A stretch of 53,220 bases of DNA from Natronospirales bacterium. GTDB taxonomy: Bacteria > Pseudomonadota > Gammaproteobacteria > Natronospirales > JAIVGZ01. Each line of letters opens with the position of its first letter. Positions within the stretch are counted from its first letter, which is position 1. Of the stretch, positions 17,866 to 29,118 are shown piece by piece. A program made the position numbers and the translations under genes. The stretch covers positions 1 through 53,220 of the forward strand of contig JAIVGZ010000012.1 in assembly GCA_020201335.1 (NCBI GenBank). Direction: 5' to 3'. The notes under the pieces were generated by a model. That model was not told the origin of the DNA. It saw only the letters and a program-made list of their open reading frames with translations, and ran no database searches.

Positions 17866-18374
17866 CAGTCGCTACGCGCTGCGAGCAGCAGGTCGCAGAC
17901 TTCGCGTACCGCACCGGCGCCGCCCGCAGCGCAAGTGCGCCAGTGGGCGACGTCATCCAGTGCGCTGGTTGCGTTCGCGACCGCGATTGCGAGCCCTGCG
18001 GTTGCGAGTAGCGCATGGTCGGGAAAATCATCGCCGACACACGCGGTCTCGGCGTCGCCGATGCCAAGCTGTTTCTGCAACGTACGCAGCGCGGCCAACT
18101 TGTCTTCGCAGCCCTCGACCAAATGCGCGATGCCCAATTCGCGGATGCGTTTGGTTACCGCGTCGGAGCGCCGGCCGGATATGACTGCAACGATGACGCC
18201 GGCAGCGAGCAAGCGTTTGATGCCGTGCCCGTCGTGTACGTGGAACGCCTTGTATTCATGCCCGTCATCACCGAGCCAGAGGCGCCCGTCGGTGAACACG
18301 CCGTCGCAGTCGAATACCGCGAGGCGGATGCGTCGTGCGCGCTCGACGACAGCGGCGTCGTGCGATGCGGTCAC
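17865..18374 (-). CDS. kdsC: 3-deoxy-D-manno-octulosonate 8-phosphate phosphatase KdsC
   Basis: The 169-residue C0-type HAD phosphatase has FDCDGVFTDGRL (nucleophile and acid Asp), FHVHDGHGIKRLLAAGV, VISGRRSDAVTKR, the Lys of CEDKLAALR, and VGDDFPD as the late metal-binding motif. The C-terminal GAVREVCDLLL matches KdsC. It dephosphorylates Kdo-8-phosphate. The GTG at 18374 was chosen for the GTGA overlap with kdsD and to match family length; the frame is open further upstream. Confidence 0.93.
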   Translation of the reverse strand: MTASHDAAVVERARRIRLAVFDCDGVFTDGRLWLGDDGHEYKAFHVHDGHGIKRLLAAGVIVAVISGRRSDAVTKRIRELGIAHLVEGCEDKLAALRTLQKQLGIGDAETACVGDDFPDHALLATAGLAIAVANATSALDDVAHWRTCAAGGAGAVREVCDLLLAARSD

Positions 18375-19342
18375 ATCACGCCCGCACGCAGCATGTCGTG
18401 CATGTTCAGCGCCCCGACCGGAATGCACGCGTCATCGACTACCAGCAATGCATTGATTCGGTGCGCTTCCATCAAGGCCAGCGCCTCGGCGGCGAGGAGA
18501 CCGGGTTTGATTGTCCGCGGCGCCTTCGTCATCACCTTGTCGATGCTGAGCTTACGCAGGTCGACGTCGTGGTCGAGCGTGCGGCGTAGGTCACCGTCGG
18601 TGAAAATGCCGGCCAGCGTGCCGTCCGGCGCGATCACTGCGGTCATGCCGAGCCCCTTGCGGGACATCTCGACCAGCGCGTCTGCGAGCGGTGCGCCCAC
18701 CGGGACCGACGGGATGCGGTCGCCCGTATGCATCAGGTCGTCGACGCGGAGGAGCAGTTTGCGCCCGAGTGCGCCACCCGGATGCGAACGAGCGAAATCG
18801 TCCTGTGTGAAGCCGCGGCTCTCAAGCAGCGCGACCGCGAGTGCGTCGCCCATAGCCAACGATGCCGTCGTCGATGAGGTGGGCGCGAGCCCAAGCGGGC
18901 ACGCCTCTTTCGCGACGCTGACATCCAGGTGTACGTCCGCATTGCGGGCGAGTGTTGACGAGGCGTTGCCGGTCATCGCGACGAGTGGCACTTCGAGGCG
19001 TTTGATCAGCGGCACGATGGTGATGAGTTCCGCCGTCTCGCCTGAATAGGACATCGCCAGCACGACGTCCTGGCGTGTGATCATGCCGAGGTCGCCGTGG
19101 CTCGCCTCGCCGGGGTGCACAAAGAACGCCGGGCTGCCAGTGCTCGCAAGCGTCGCGGCAATCTTGCCCCCGATGTGCCCCGACTTGCCCATCCCCGTAA
19201 CGACGATGCGGCCCCGGCATGAAAGCAGGTGCCCGCAAGCGCGTACGAAATTGTCGTCAAGCCTGTCGGCGAGCGCGGATACAGCGCCGGCCTCGGTCTC
19301 CAGCACCGCGCGGCCGAGAGCCAGCAGGCGGGTATCGTTCAT
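18371..19342 (-). CDS. kdsD: D-arabinose 5-phosphate isomerase KdsD
   Basis: The 323-residue protein has an N-terminal SIS sugar-isomerase domain (GRIVVTGMGKSGHIGGKIAATLASTG; FFVHPGEASHGDLGM; MSYSGETAE) followed by two CBS domains (DLMHTGDRIPSVPV... and KVMTKAPRTIKPG...). It converts ribulose-5-phosphate to arabinose-5-phosphate for Kdo. The ATG at 19342 overlaps the yrbG stop (ATGA); a TTG nine bases upstream is in frame but less likely. The order kdsD-kdsC-lptCAB is the usual LPS operon. Confidence 0.96.
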   Translation of the reverse strand: MNDTRLLALGRAVLETEAGAVSALADRLDDNFVRACGHLLSCRGRIVVTGMGKSGHIGGKIAATLASTGSPAFFVHPGEASHGDLGMITRQDVVLAMSYSGETAELITIVPLIKRLEVPLVAMTGNASSTLARNADVHLDVSVAKEACPLGLAPTSSTTASLAMGDALAVALLESRGFTQDDFARSHPGGALGRKLLLRVDDLMHTGDRIPSVPVGAPLADALVEMSRKGLGMTAVIAPDGTLAGIFTDGDLRRTLDHDVDLRKLSIDKVMTKAPRTIKPGLLAAEALALMEAHRINALLVVDDACIPVGALNMHDMLRAGVM

Positions 19343-20295
19343 GGCAACCAATCGTACAGCAGCAGCAGGTAGCCCACGAATGCCAGCGTCAGGACCGCGC
19401 CGCCGGCCCGCCCCAACCGAGGGGGCGCGCGGTGGAAGAACGCGAATGCGAACACCGCGACGGTTACGCCGACCATCACCGGGAAGTCCCGGGAGAGTAT
19501 CTCCGGGTCGATGAGTCCCGGGGCAATCAGGCCGGGCAGGCCCAGCACCACGAGCAGGTTGAACATGTTCGAACCGAGCACGTTGCCGACCGCGATTTCA
19601 TGCTGGTTGCGCAGCGCACCTGCGACCGACGCGGCGAGTTCCGGCAAGCTCGTGCCGATCGCGATGACCGACAGGCCGATGATGGTGTCACTGACGCCCA
19701 GCATTTCGGCAATCTGGACCGCGCCCCAGACGACGGTATGGGAACTGACGAGCAGCACTGCGAGTCCGCCGCCCAACCAGGCGAGCGATCGCCGCAGCGT
19801 CATTGCCGGCGCGTTATCTTCAGCGGTTTCGACGTCGAACGCAGCGTTGCCGAGCCGGACCATCCACCAGAGCAGCGGGACGACTCCGGCGACGAGGAGC
19901 CCCCCTTCAAAGACGCCGAGCTTGCCGTCGCGCAGCAGCCACCATACGACGACCATGAGGCCGAGCAGCACCGGGAATTCATGGCGCAGCATCGGGGTCC
20001 GCATGGTCAACGGCGAGACGATCGCAGCGACGCCAAGTACCAATGCACAGTTCGCGATGTTTGAGCCGAAGGCGTTGCCGATTGCGAGCCCCGGGTTGCC
20101 ATTGAACGCAGCGATTGCGGACACCAGCATCTCGGGCGCCGAAGTTCCGAGCGCGACGACTGTCAGCCCGATGAATAACTTGGACATGCCAAGGTTGCGC
20201 GCGGTCCCGGACGCGCCGACGACGAAGCGGTCGGCGCCCCAAACCAGCGCGGCGATTCCGACGATGACGGCGAGGGCAGGCAGCATCGGGCGCAT
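19339..20295 (-). CDS. yrbG: YrbG-type calcium/sodium antiporter (CaCA family)
   Basis: The 318-residue protein has about ten membrane segments in two inverted halves, each with the alpha-repeat motif: VVALGTSAPEMLVSAIAAFNGNPGLAIGNAFGSNIANCALVLG and, later, VIAIGTSLPELAASVAGALRNQHEIAVGNVLGSNMFNLLVVLG (each read in parts). These GxSxPE and GNxxGSN motifs bind the cations. It is first in the minus-strand operon. In E. coli the mla genes lie between this gene and ibaG; here only eight bases separate the two start codons. Confidence 0.95.
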   Translation of the reverse strand: MRPMLPALAVIVGIAALVWGADRFVVGASGTARNLGMSKLFIGLTVVALGTSAPEMLVSAIAAFNGNPGLAIGNAFGSNIANCALVLGVAAIVSPLTMRTPMLRHEFPVLLGLMVVVWWLLRDGKLGVFEGGLLVAGVVPLLWWMVRLGNAAFDVETAEDNAPAMTLRRSLAWLGGGLAVLLVSSHTVVWGAVQIAEMLGVSDTIIGLSVIAIGTSLPELAASVAGALRNQHEIAVGNVLGSNMFNLLVVLGLPGLIAPGLIDPEILSRDFPVMVGVTVAVFAFAFFHRAPPRLGRAGGAVLTLAFVGYLLLLYDWLP

Positions 20296-20303
20296 GATAC
20301 GCT

Positions 20304-20546
20304 ATGCCGATGCATGCGGAAGACATCAAGCAGTTGATTGAGCGGGGGCTCGCGTGTGAGAAGGTCGAGGTGCGCGGCGACGACGGCGTGCATTTCGAAG
20401 CGCTGGTCGTGTCCGGCGCATTCACAGACAAGCGCTTGCTCGAGCGTCACCGCCTCGTGTATGCGACGCTCGGCCCACGCATGGGCACCGACATCCATGC
20501 ACTGTCCCTCGTCACCCGCACGCCGGCCGAGCAGGCCGGCGCCTGA
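20304..20546 (+). CDS. ibaG: BolA-like protein IbaG
   Basis: The 80-residue BolA-fold protein begins MPMHAEDIKQLIERGLACEKVEVRGDDGVHFEALVVSG (read in parts), then RHRLVYATLG and DIHALSLVTRTPAE. The KR.L.RHR.VY.LG pattern with the conserved His marks the BolA family, which works with monothiol glutaredoxins in iron-sulfur chemistry. The partner murA 12 bases downstream identifies the IbaG branch. Start codons at 20304 and 20310 are both possible. It is divergent from yrbG, so its promoter must lie within the yrbG 5' region. Confidence 0.92.
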   Translation: MPMHAEDIKQLIERGLACEKVEVRGDDGVHFEALVVSGAFTDKRLLERHRLVYATLGPRMGTDIHALSLVTRTPAEQAGA

Positions 20547-21818
<1,272 letters not shown>

Positions 21819-21825
21819 CGGTCTT

Positions 21826-22944
21826 TCAGCGGCCGGGGGTGCGGCGCTCGCCCACCTTGACCGCCACCGATTCGGATGCGCCATCCCGCCAGATGACGAG
21901 CGCAACTTCGGAGCCGGGTGGCAACGCAGCAATCCGGTTCAGCGCGTCGCGTGGGTCCGCGACCGGCTCACCGGCAACGTGCGTGATGATGTCCCCCGAC
22001 TGCAGACCGGCCTCCGCGGCCGGGCTGTTCGCGTAGACGGCGGCGACAATCACGCCACCGGTGACCGGCAGCGCCAACGCGTCGGCCAGCTCGCGCGTCA
22101 ACGCCTGCGGCTCGACGCCGAGCCAGCCCCGGATCACGCGGCCGTGCTCGACCAGGTGCTGCATCACGCCACGCGCGAGGTCCACCGGAATCGCGAAGCC
22201 GATGCCCTGGGAGCCGCCCGAGCGTGCGTAGTAAGCGGTGTTGATGCCGACGAGTTCGCCCCGCGCGTTAACCAGCGCACCGCCGGAGTTGCCAGGGTTG
22301 ATTGCGGCGTCCGTCTGGATGAAGTTCTCGAAAGTGTTCAGACCGAGATAGTTTCGCCCGGTGCCGCTGACAATACCTTGCGTGACTGTCTGGCCGAAGC
22401 CGTACGGGTTGCCGATTGCAAGCACTACGTCGCCGACGCGCAGCGCGTCGGCGCGCGCGATGCGCATCGCGGGCAGTGGCGCAAGGTCGATGTGCAAAAG
22501 GGCGAGGTCGGTTTCGGGATCCACGCCGACGACGCGCGCGGTTGCGATGCGCCCGTCGGCGAGCGCTATCTGAATGTCCTCGGCCCCGGCTACGACATGG
22601 TTGTTGGTCAGTACATAGCCTTGTTCGCCGATAATTACGCCCGAGCCAAGGCTCGTCTCGACCCGATCCGGCGGCGGCGTCACCGTATTGCCGAAAAAGC
22701 GTCGGTACAAAGGGTCATCGAGCAATGGATTTCGGCGCTGGGCGACGCGGCGTGCGGTATGCACGTTGACGACGGCGGGCGCAGCCGCAGCGACCGCGTC
22801 CGCGTACGACCCGGTTGGCTTGCCGCGGTCGCGCACGGCCTCTGCGAACCAGTCGGGCCGCAGCCAGACAACGATGAATGCCAGTGCGAGGCCCACGGTC
22901 ACGGACTGCAGGACGAAGGAAATGCTGTGGCGGAGTGCGCTCAT
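21826..22944 (-). CDS. degS: DegS/AlgW-type site-1 serine protease
   Basis: The 372-residue HtrA-family protease has one N-terminal membrane anchor (about residues 9-28), a trypsin-like domain with His in LTNNHVVAG (residue 116), Asp in PETDLALL (146) and Ser in NPGNSGGAL (220), and a single PDZ domain (about 265-360). One PDZ plus an anchor indicates the DegS type, which cleaves RseA to release sigma-E under envelope stress. The ATG at 22944 gives the expected anchor; the frame runs on far upstream across petA and is not coding there. It is divergent from petABC. Confidence 0.92.
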   Translation of the reverse strand: MSALRHSISFVLQSVTVGLALAFIVVWLRPDWFAEAVRDRGKPTGSYADAVAAAAPAVVNVHTARRVAQRRNPLLDDPLYRRFFGNTVTPPPDRVETSLGSGVIIGEQGYVLTNNHVVAGAEDIQIALADGRIATARVVGVDPETDLALLHIDLAPLPAMRIARADALRVGDVVLAIGNPYGFGQTVTQGIVSGTGRNYLGLNTFENFIQTDAAINPGNSGGALVNARGELVGINTAYYARSGGSQGIGFAIPVDLARGVMQHLVEHGRVIRGWLGVEPQALTRELADALALPVTGGVIVAAVYANSPAAEAGLQSGDIITHVAGEPVADPRDALNRIAALPPGSEVALVIWRDGASESVAVKVGERRTPGR

Positions 22945-23003
22945 CGGGCGCAAAGGTAGCATCGCGGCGCGCACGGCAGTAGCCCATTCCGCGAGCCAGC
23001 GGG

Positions 23004-23009
23004 TATAAT
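23004..23009 (+). promoter_or_regulatory. Likely -10 box of the petABC promoter
   Basis: A perfect TATAAT stands 41 bases before the petA ATG, between divergent degS and petA. No good -35 lies 16-18 bases upstream, so activation or an extended context may be needed. A clear ribosome binding site (TGGAGAG) precedes petA. Confidence 0.55.
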
Positions 23010-23050
23010 CGTCGTTTCTCCCCCGGGACCGAGCACTGGAGAGTTTCCTG

Positions 23051-23647
23051 ATGAGCAATGATGGCGTTGATCTGAAAAAGCGCCGTTTCCTCACGATTGC
23101 GACCAGCGTGGTCGGCGGCCTGGGGGTCGTCGCGGCCGGTGTGCCGTTTGCTGCATCGCTGCGTCCCAGCGAACGCGCCCGTGCATTGGGCGCCCCGGTC
23201 GAGGTTGACGTCAGCCGTATGGAGCCGGGCTCGATCCAGCGCGTGCAGTGGCGCGGCCGCCCGGTCTGGGTGGTCCACAGGACCGACGCCGTGCTGGAGC
23301 GCCTGCCGTCCGTTGAGGGAAAGCTGCGCGACCCCGCCTCGCAGGTCCTGCAGCAGCCCGCATATGCGGCGAACCCGCACCGCTCGATTCGCCCTGAGTT
23401 CCTTGTGCTCGTCGGCTCGTGCACACACCTCGGTTGCTCGCCGAGCTACCGCCCGGAAGTCGCGCCCGCGGATCTCGGGCCAGAGTGGCAGGGCGGCTTT
23501 TTCTGCGCGTGCCACGGGTCCCGCTTCGACCTCGCTGGCCGCGTGTACCAAGGCGTGCCGGCCCCGACGAACCTGCTAGTGCCGCCGCACCATTACGTCA
23601 GCGACACGGTCATCCGCGTCGGTGAAGAACAGGGGGCAGCGGCATGA
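23051..23647 (+). CDS. petA: Ubiquinol-cytochrome c reductase Rieske iron-sulfur subunit
   Basis: The 198-residue protein has an N-terminal twin-arginine signal/anchor (KKRRFLTIATS, then a hydrophobic segment) and the Rieske domain with CTHLGC (residues 124-129) and CACHGSRFD (152-160), supplying two Cys and two His ligands plus the disulfide pair. It carries electrons from quinol to cytochrome c1. The stop overlaps the petB ATG (ATGA), and petA-petB-petC is a standard operon. Confidence 0.97.
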   Translation: MSNDGVDLKKRRFLTIATSVVGGLGVVAAGVPFAASLRPSERARALGAPVEVDVSRMEPGSIQRVQWRGRPVWVVHRTDAVLERLPSVEGKLRDPASQVLQQPAYAANPHRSIRPEFLVLVGSCTHLGCSPSYRPEVAPADLGPEWQGGFFCACHGSRFDLAGRVYQGVPAPTNLLVPPHHYVSDTVIRVGEEQGAAA

Positions 23648-24873
23648 CCGACGCAACGCGGCAGGGCGGCTTGCTCGCCTGGATTGACGCGCGTTTCCCG
23701 CTGTCGAAGATGTTGCGGGAGCACGTCACCGAATACTACGCGCCGAAGAACTTTAACTTCTGGTACTACTTCGGCTCGTTCGCGCTGCTGGTGCTCGTGA
23801 TCCAGATCGTCAGCGGCATTTTTCTCACCATGCATTACAAGCCCAGTGCCGTCGACGCGTTCGCGTCGGTCGAGTACATCATGCGCGATGTCCCATGGGG
23901 CTGGCTGATTCGCTACATCCACTCGACCGGCGCATCGATGTTCTTCATCGTGGTCTACCTGCACATGTTCCGCGCGTTGCTGTACGGCTCCTACCGCGGG
24001 CCGCGCGAGCTGCTGTGGATCATTGGCGTGCTGATTTACCTCGTCCTGATGGCTGAGGCGTTCATGGGCTACATCCTGCCGTGGGGCCAGATGTCGTACT
24101 GGGGCGCGCAGGTCATTATCTCGCTGTTCGGCACGATACCGTTGATCGGCCCCGGCCTCGCTGAGTGGATACGCGGCGACTACTTCATTTCCGATGCGAC
24201 GCTGAACCGGTTCTTCGCGTACCACGTGATTGCGTTGCCGCTCGTGTTGATTGCACTGGTTGCCGCCCACTTGCAGGCGCTCCACGAAACGGGTTCAAGC
24301 AACCCGGACGGCATCGAGATCAAGAAGGTCAAGGGCCCGGATGGCAACCCGGCCGACGGCATTCCCTTCCACCCGTACTACACGGTCAAGGACATCATGG
24401 GTGGCACGGTGTTCCTGATCTTCTTCGCGGTGGTCGTGTTCTTCATGCCGGAGATGGGTGGTTACTTCCTGGAGCACGCGAACTTCGTGCCGGCGAACCC
24501 GCTCGTCACGCCGGACCACATCGCACCGGTTTGGTACTTCACGCCGTTCTACGCGATGTTGCGTGCGATTCCGCACCCGTTCCTGGGCGTGGTCGTGATG
24601 GGCGCTGCGGTAATGATCCTGTTCCTGTTGCCATGGCTCGACCGCAGCCCGGTGAATTCGATTCGGTACAAGGGCCCGATCACCAAAGTGGCGCTGGCGC
24701 TCTTCGTCGTGTCGTTCATCGGCCTCGGGTATCTCGGCCTCGCGCCGGTCACCGAGCTGTACACCTGGATCGCACGCGTACTGACCTTCATCTACTTCGC
24801 GTACTTCATACTGATGCCGTGGTACTCGGCCATCGACAGGACCAAGCCTGTTCCGCAAAGGGTGACGTCGTGA
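23644..24873 (+). CDS. petB: Cytochrome b subunit of the bc1 complex
   Basis: The 409-residue integral membrane protein has NFWYYFGSFALLVLVIQIVSGIFLTMHY (read in parts), SVEYIMRDVPWGWLIRYIHSTGASMFF, HMFRALLYGSYR, GYILPWGQMSYWGAQVI, the FFAYHVIALPLVLIALVAAHL segment holding the second His pair, and the PEWYF-equivalent APVWYFTPFYAMLRAIP. It is full length, with eight expected helices and two haem b sites. It overlaps petA by four bases and petC by four. Confidence 0.97.
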   Translation: MTDATRQGGLLAWIDARFPLSKMLREHVTEYYAPKNFNFWYYFGSFALLVLVIQIVSGIFLTMHYKPSAVDAFASVEYIMRDVPWGWLIRYIHSTGASMFFIVVYLHMFRALLYGSYRGPRELLWIIGVLIYLVLMAEAFMGYILPWGQMSYWGAQVIISLFGTIPLIGPGLAEWIRGDYFISDATLNRFFAYHVIALPLVLIALVAAHLQALHETGSSNPDGIEIKKVKGPDGNPADGIPFHPYYTVKDIMGGTVFLIFFAVVVFFMPEMGGYFLEHANFVPANPLVTPDHIAPVWYFTPFYAMLRAIPHPFLGVVVMGAAVMILFLLPWLDRSPVNSIRYKGPITKVALALFVVSFIGLGYLGLAPVTELYTWIARVLTFIYFAYFILMPWYSAIDRTKPVPQRVTS

Positions 24874-25601
24874 TTAGAAAGCTCGCCATCGCCATCTGTG
24901 TCGTCCTGCCGGTCACGGTGTTCGCCGCCGACCCTTTGGTGCCGCTGGAGCGCGCGAATGTAGACGTCACCAACCGCGCGGCGCTGCAGCGCGGCGCAGC
25001 GCTGTTCGTCAACAACTGCATGGGCTGCCACTCTGCGCAGTACATGCGTTGGAACCGCGTCGCCGCCGACATCGGTATCTCGGAGGAGATGCTCGCGCAG
25101 TACTTGCAGGTAACCGGCGAGCGCCCGGGCGACCAGATGCGCATCGCGATGCCCGCCGCCGACGCGGAAGGCTGGTTCGGCCTCGCGCCGCCGGACCTTT
25201 CGCTAGTCACGCGCAGCCGCGGCACCGACTGGGTGTACAGCTTCTTGCTCACTTTCTATGTCGACGACACGCAACCGCTTGGCGTCAACAACCTGACTTT
25301 CCCGATGACCGGGATGCCGCACGCGCTGTGGGAGATGCAGGGGCTGCAACGGGCGGTATTCAGCGAGCCGGCCGACGGCGGCGTACCTACATTCGACCGT
25401 TTCGAACAGGTCACCGAGGGCAGCGTCTCCCCCGATGAATACCGCCGCGCAGTGCGCGATATTACGGCCTTCCTTGCGTACGTCGGAGAGCCGGTTCGCG
25501 CGGAGCGTCAGTCCCTCGGCATGCTCGTTGTGTTCTTCCTCCTCGTATTTTTCGGATTCGCGTACATGTTGAAGCGCGAATACTGGAAAGACGTGCATTA
25601 G
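24870..25601 (+). CDS. petC: Cytochrome c1
   Basis: The 243-residue protein begins with a signal peptide (IRKLAIAICVVLPVTVFA), has the haem-attachment motif CMGCH (residues 50-54), a candidate Met ligand in the ...NLTFPMTGMPHALWE region, and a C-terminal anchor (LGMLVVFFLLVFFGFAYMLKREYW) that holds it in the membrane. The GTG start at 24870 is set by the GTGA overlap with petB. The frame is open upstream inside petB but not coding there. Confidence 0.95.
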   Translation: MIRKLAIAICVVLPVTVFAADPLVPLERANVDVTNRAALQRGAALFVNNCMGCHSAQYMRWNRVAADIGISEEMLAQYLQVTGERPGDQMRIAMPAADAEGWFGLAPPDLSLVTRSRGTDWVYSFLLTFYVDDTQPLGVNNLTFPMTGMPHALWEMQGLQRAVFSEPADGGVPTFDRFEQVTEGSVSPDEYRRAVRDITAFLAYVGEPVRAERQSLGMLVVFFLLVFFGFAYMLKREYWKDVH

Positions 25602-25602
25602 G

Positions 25603-26268
25603 GTGGCCCGCAGCACATCACCGCCGAGCCTTTCGCCGATAGACCCGGCGGCCAGTCGCCGCGCCACGCTCACGCTATTCTCTCGCGCCACCTGTCCTTA
25701 CAGTCACCGGGTGCGCATGGTGCTCGCCGAGAAGGGCATTCATTGCGAGATTATCGACGTCACCGGCGACGACATCCCCGAAGACCTCGCAGAACTGAAC
25801 CCGTATGGCACCGTTCCGACACTCGCTGACCGCGGCCTGGTGCTGTACGACTCGCGCGTGATCGCCGAGTACCTGGACGAGCGCTTCCCGCACCCGCCGC
25901 TGATGGCCGTCGACCCGGTTGCACGCGCGCATGCCCGCATGACCTGTTACCGGATGGAGCAGGACTGGTTCGCGCTGGTGCCACAGCTGGATGGGCGCGC
26001 GCAGGGTGCTGCCGAGAAGGCGCGCAAGCGGCTCCGGGAGAGCCTGGTCGCTTCGAGCGAGCTGTTCACGGCAAAGCCGTTCTTCCTCAGTGAGGAATTC
26101 TCACTGGTCGATTGCACGGTGCTGCCGATACTTTGGCGGCTCGAGCGGTGGGGGATCCAGCTGCCGGCCGCAGCGGAGAGGTCGATTGCGCGCTATACAG
26201 ACCGCATGTTCCGCCGCGAGTCGTTCCGCGCCAGCATGACCGAACTCGAGCGCGAGATGCGGGCCTGA
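25603..26268 (+). CDS. sspA: Stringent starvation protein A, GST fold
   Basis: The 221-residue protein has a thioredoxin-like N-domain (LTLFSRATCPYSHRVRMVLAEKG), the SspA landmarks LNPYGTVPTLADRGLVLYDSRVIAEYLDERFPHPPLM (read in parts) and a helical C-domain with FFLSEEFSLVDCTVLPILWRLERWGI. SspA binds RNA polymerase and shapes stress transcription. It retains CPYS where E. coli SspA has lost the Cys. The GTG start follows the petC stop by one base, and sspB follows. sspA may be cotranscribed with petABC, as in Pseudomonas. Confidence 0.94.
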   Translation: MARSTSPPSLSPIDPAASRRATLTLFSRATCPYSHRVRMVLAEKGIHCEIIDVTGDDIPEDLAELNPYGTVPTLADRGLVLYDSRVIAEYLDERFPHPPLMAVDPVARAHARMTCYRMEQDWFALVPQLDGRAQGAAEKARKRLRESLVASSELFTAKPFFLSEEFSLVDCTVLPILWRLERWGIQLPAAAERSIARYTDRMFRRESFRASMTELEREMRA

Positions 26269-26273
26269 GGGCG

Positions 26274-26693
26274 ATGACTTCGCAGCGTCCTTATCTGGTT
26301 AGAGCTATCCACGAGTGGATTTGCGACAACGGGGAGACGCCAATCCTGCTTGTCGACGCGACGCACCCCGAAGTTACCGTGCCGCAAGATTTCGTCAATG
26401 ACGGTCGTATCGTTCTAAACATCTCGCCGTCTGCGACCGACGGCCTCCAGCTCGGTAACGAACTGATTGCATTCTCCGCGCGCTTCGGCGGGCGTCCCGA
26501 GTCCATCGAGCTACCGGTCGCCTCGGTGCTCGCGGTCTATTCGCGCGAAAGCCAGCATGGGATGCTGTTCGCCGCGGGCGAGGATGGCGAGATCGCGTCG
26601 TCGGGGCTAGACGATGACGGTGGCCCGGATGACGGTGGTGGGCCGTCCGGCGGCGCGCCCAAGGACCGGTCGCACCTCAGGGTCGTCAAATAG
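26274..26693 (+). CDS. sspB: ClpXP protease specificity factor SspB
   Basis: The 139-residue protein has RPYLVRAIHEWICDNGETPILLVDA, VPQDFVNDGRIVLNISPSAT, FSARFGGRPESIELPVASVLAVYSRE (read in parts), an acidic glycine-rich linker and a short C-terminal HLRVVK tail that in relatives docks on the ClpX zinc-binding domain. It delivers ssrA-tagged and other substrates to ClpXP. The ATG at 26274 lies five bases after sspA. The stop sits beside a palindrome ending the convergent unit. Confidence 0.96.
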   Translation: MTSQRPYLVRAIHEWICDNGETPILLVDATHPEVTVPQDFVNDGRIVLNISPSATDGLQLGNELIAFSARFGGRPESIELPVASVLAVYSRESQHGMLFAAGEDGEIASSGLDDDGGPDDGGGPSGGAPKDRSHLRVVK

Positions 26694-26697
26694 ATAC

Positions 26698-26717
26698 GTC
26701 GGAGCGTCGCTCCTACA
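26698..26717. repeat. REP-like palindrome between convergent genes
   Basis: GGAGCG-T-CGCTCC is a perfect 13-base palindrome (26701-26713) followed by TACAG. The end CGCTCCTACA recurs at 32591-32600. It fills the gap between sspB (+) and the DUF3301 gene (-), whose TAG stop lies inside it. It probably forms a bidirectional terminator or transcript-end hairpin. It belongs to the widespread REP class. Confidence 0.6.
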
Positions 26718-27028
26718 GGTGCTCGTAAGTCGTGCCGCCGTCGTGCGGCATCTCCATCGCTTCCATCATCGACCCGATCATCACGATTGTTCCGCGCTCG
26801 CGTGCCGCGCCATCGCGCGTGAATTCGAAGCGGTAGCGCCGCCGCCAGCGCATGCGGCCACCCTGGTCACGCGCAGGCGTCAGCCGCTCGAGCGCAACGG
26901 TCTGGTCGAGAAACTGCAGGCCACGCTGCTCGCACGACGACCTGCATAGTTTCACTGCGCGTTCGCGCGCGCGCAGCGTATCGACCCAGAACCACACCAG
27001 GGCACCGAAGCCTGCCAGCCAAAGGACT

Positions 27029-27039
<11 letters not shown>
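26713..27039 (-). CDS. DUF3301 family membrane-anchored protein
   Basis: The 108-residue protein has one N-terminal membrane segment (VLWLAGFGALVWFWVDTLRARERAV), a CRSSCEQRGLQFLDQTVALERL stretch, then a basic region (MRWRRRYRFEFTRDG) and a tail. The RA...C...C...LQFLDQTV pattern is that of the DUF3301 family, known in gammaproteobacteria but without assigned function. The paired Cys may matter. It overlaps the end of the upstream FAD-linked oxidase gene by 11 bases and is the last gene of the lpoA operon. Confidence 0.85.
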
Positions 27040-28737
<1,698 letters not shown>

Positions 28738-29118
28738 TCAGTATAAGCGGCCTACCCGGACCGCGTCCCGCCACCAGCGCAGCGATGGCTGCAATGGGTC
28801 GCCGGCCACCGTCACGATGTCGAAGCGCACCGGCATGCTGTCACCGAGCCCACTGACGAACAGGTATTCGCGCAACGCGGCGCTGAGGCGGCGGACCTTC
28901 GCCGGCCCGATGCTGAACATCGCATCCTCGTGCGTGCGGCCGGTGCGGGCGCGCACCTCGACGACAGCCAGTACCGGGCCGTCCCGCATCACGAGGTCGA
29001 GTTCGCCGCGCCGCCCGCGCCAGTTTGCACAAACAAGGGACAGACCTTTCGCTTCAAGCCAGCGGCACGCCCGTTTTTCCGCGTCGCGCCCAAGCGCGTG
29101 CCGCGGGTTGCCGCTCAT
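28738..29118 (-). CDS. yraN: UPF0102 family protein YraN
   Basis: The 126-residue nuclease-like protein has the UPF0102 features: GRDAEKRACRWLEAKGLSLVCANWRGRRGELDLVMRDG (read in parts) with the D/E-x-K-like VVEVRAR, and a PVRFDIVTV end. The function is unknown; the fold suggests a restriction-endonuclease-like DNA-processing role. It follows lpoA with a four-base overlap (ATGA), the common order. Confidence 0.93.
   Translation of the reverse strand: MSGNPRHALGRDAEKRACRWLEAKGLSLVCANWRGRRGELDLVMRDGPVLAVVEVRARTGRTHEDAMFSIGPAKVRRLSAALREYLFVSGLGDSMPVRFDIVTVAGDPLQPSLRWWRDAVRVGRLY

Noticed and set aside
22945-23424. N-terminal extension of degS across petA
   Set aside because: The frame is open, but it lies antisense to the clearly coding Rieske gene and precedes the real membrane anchor.
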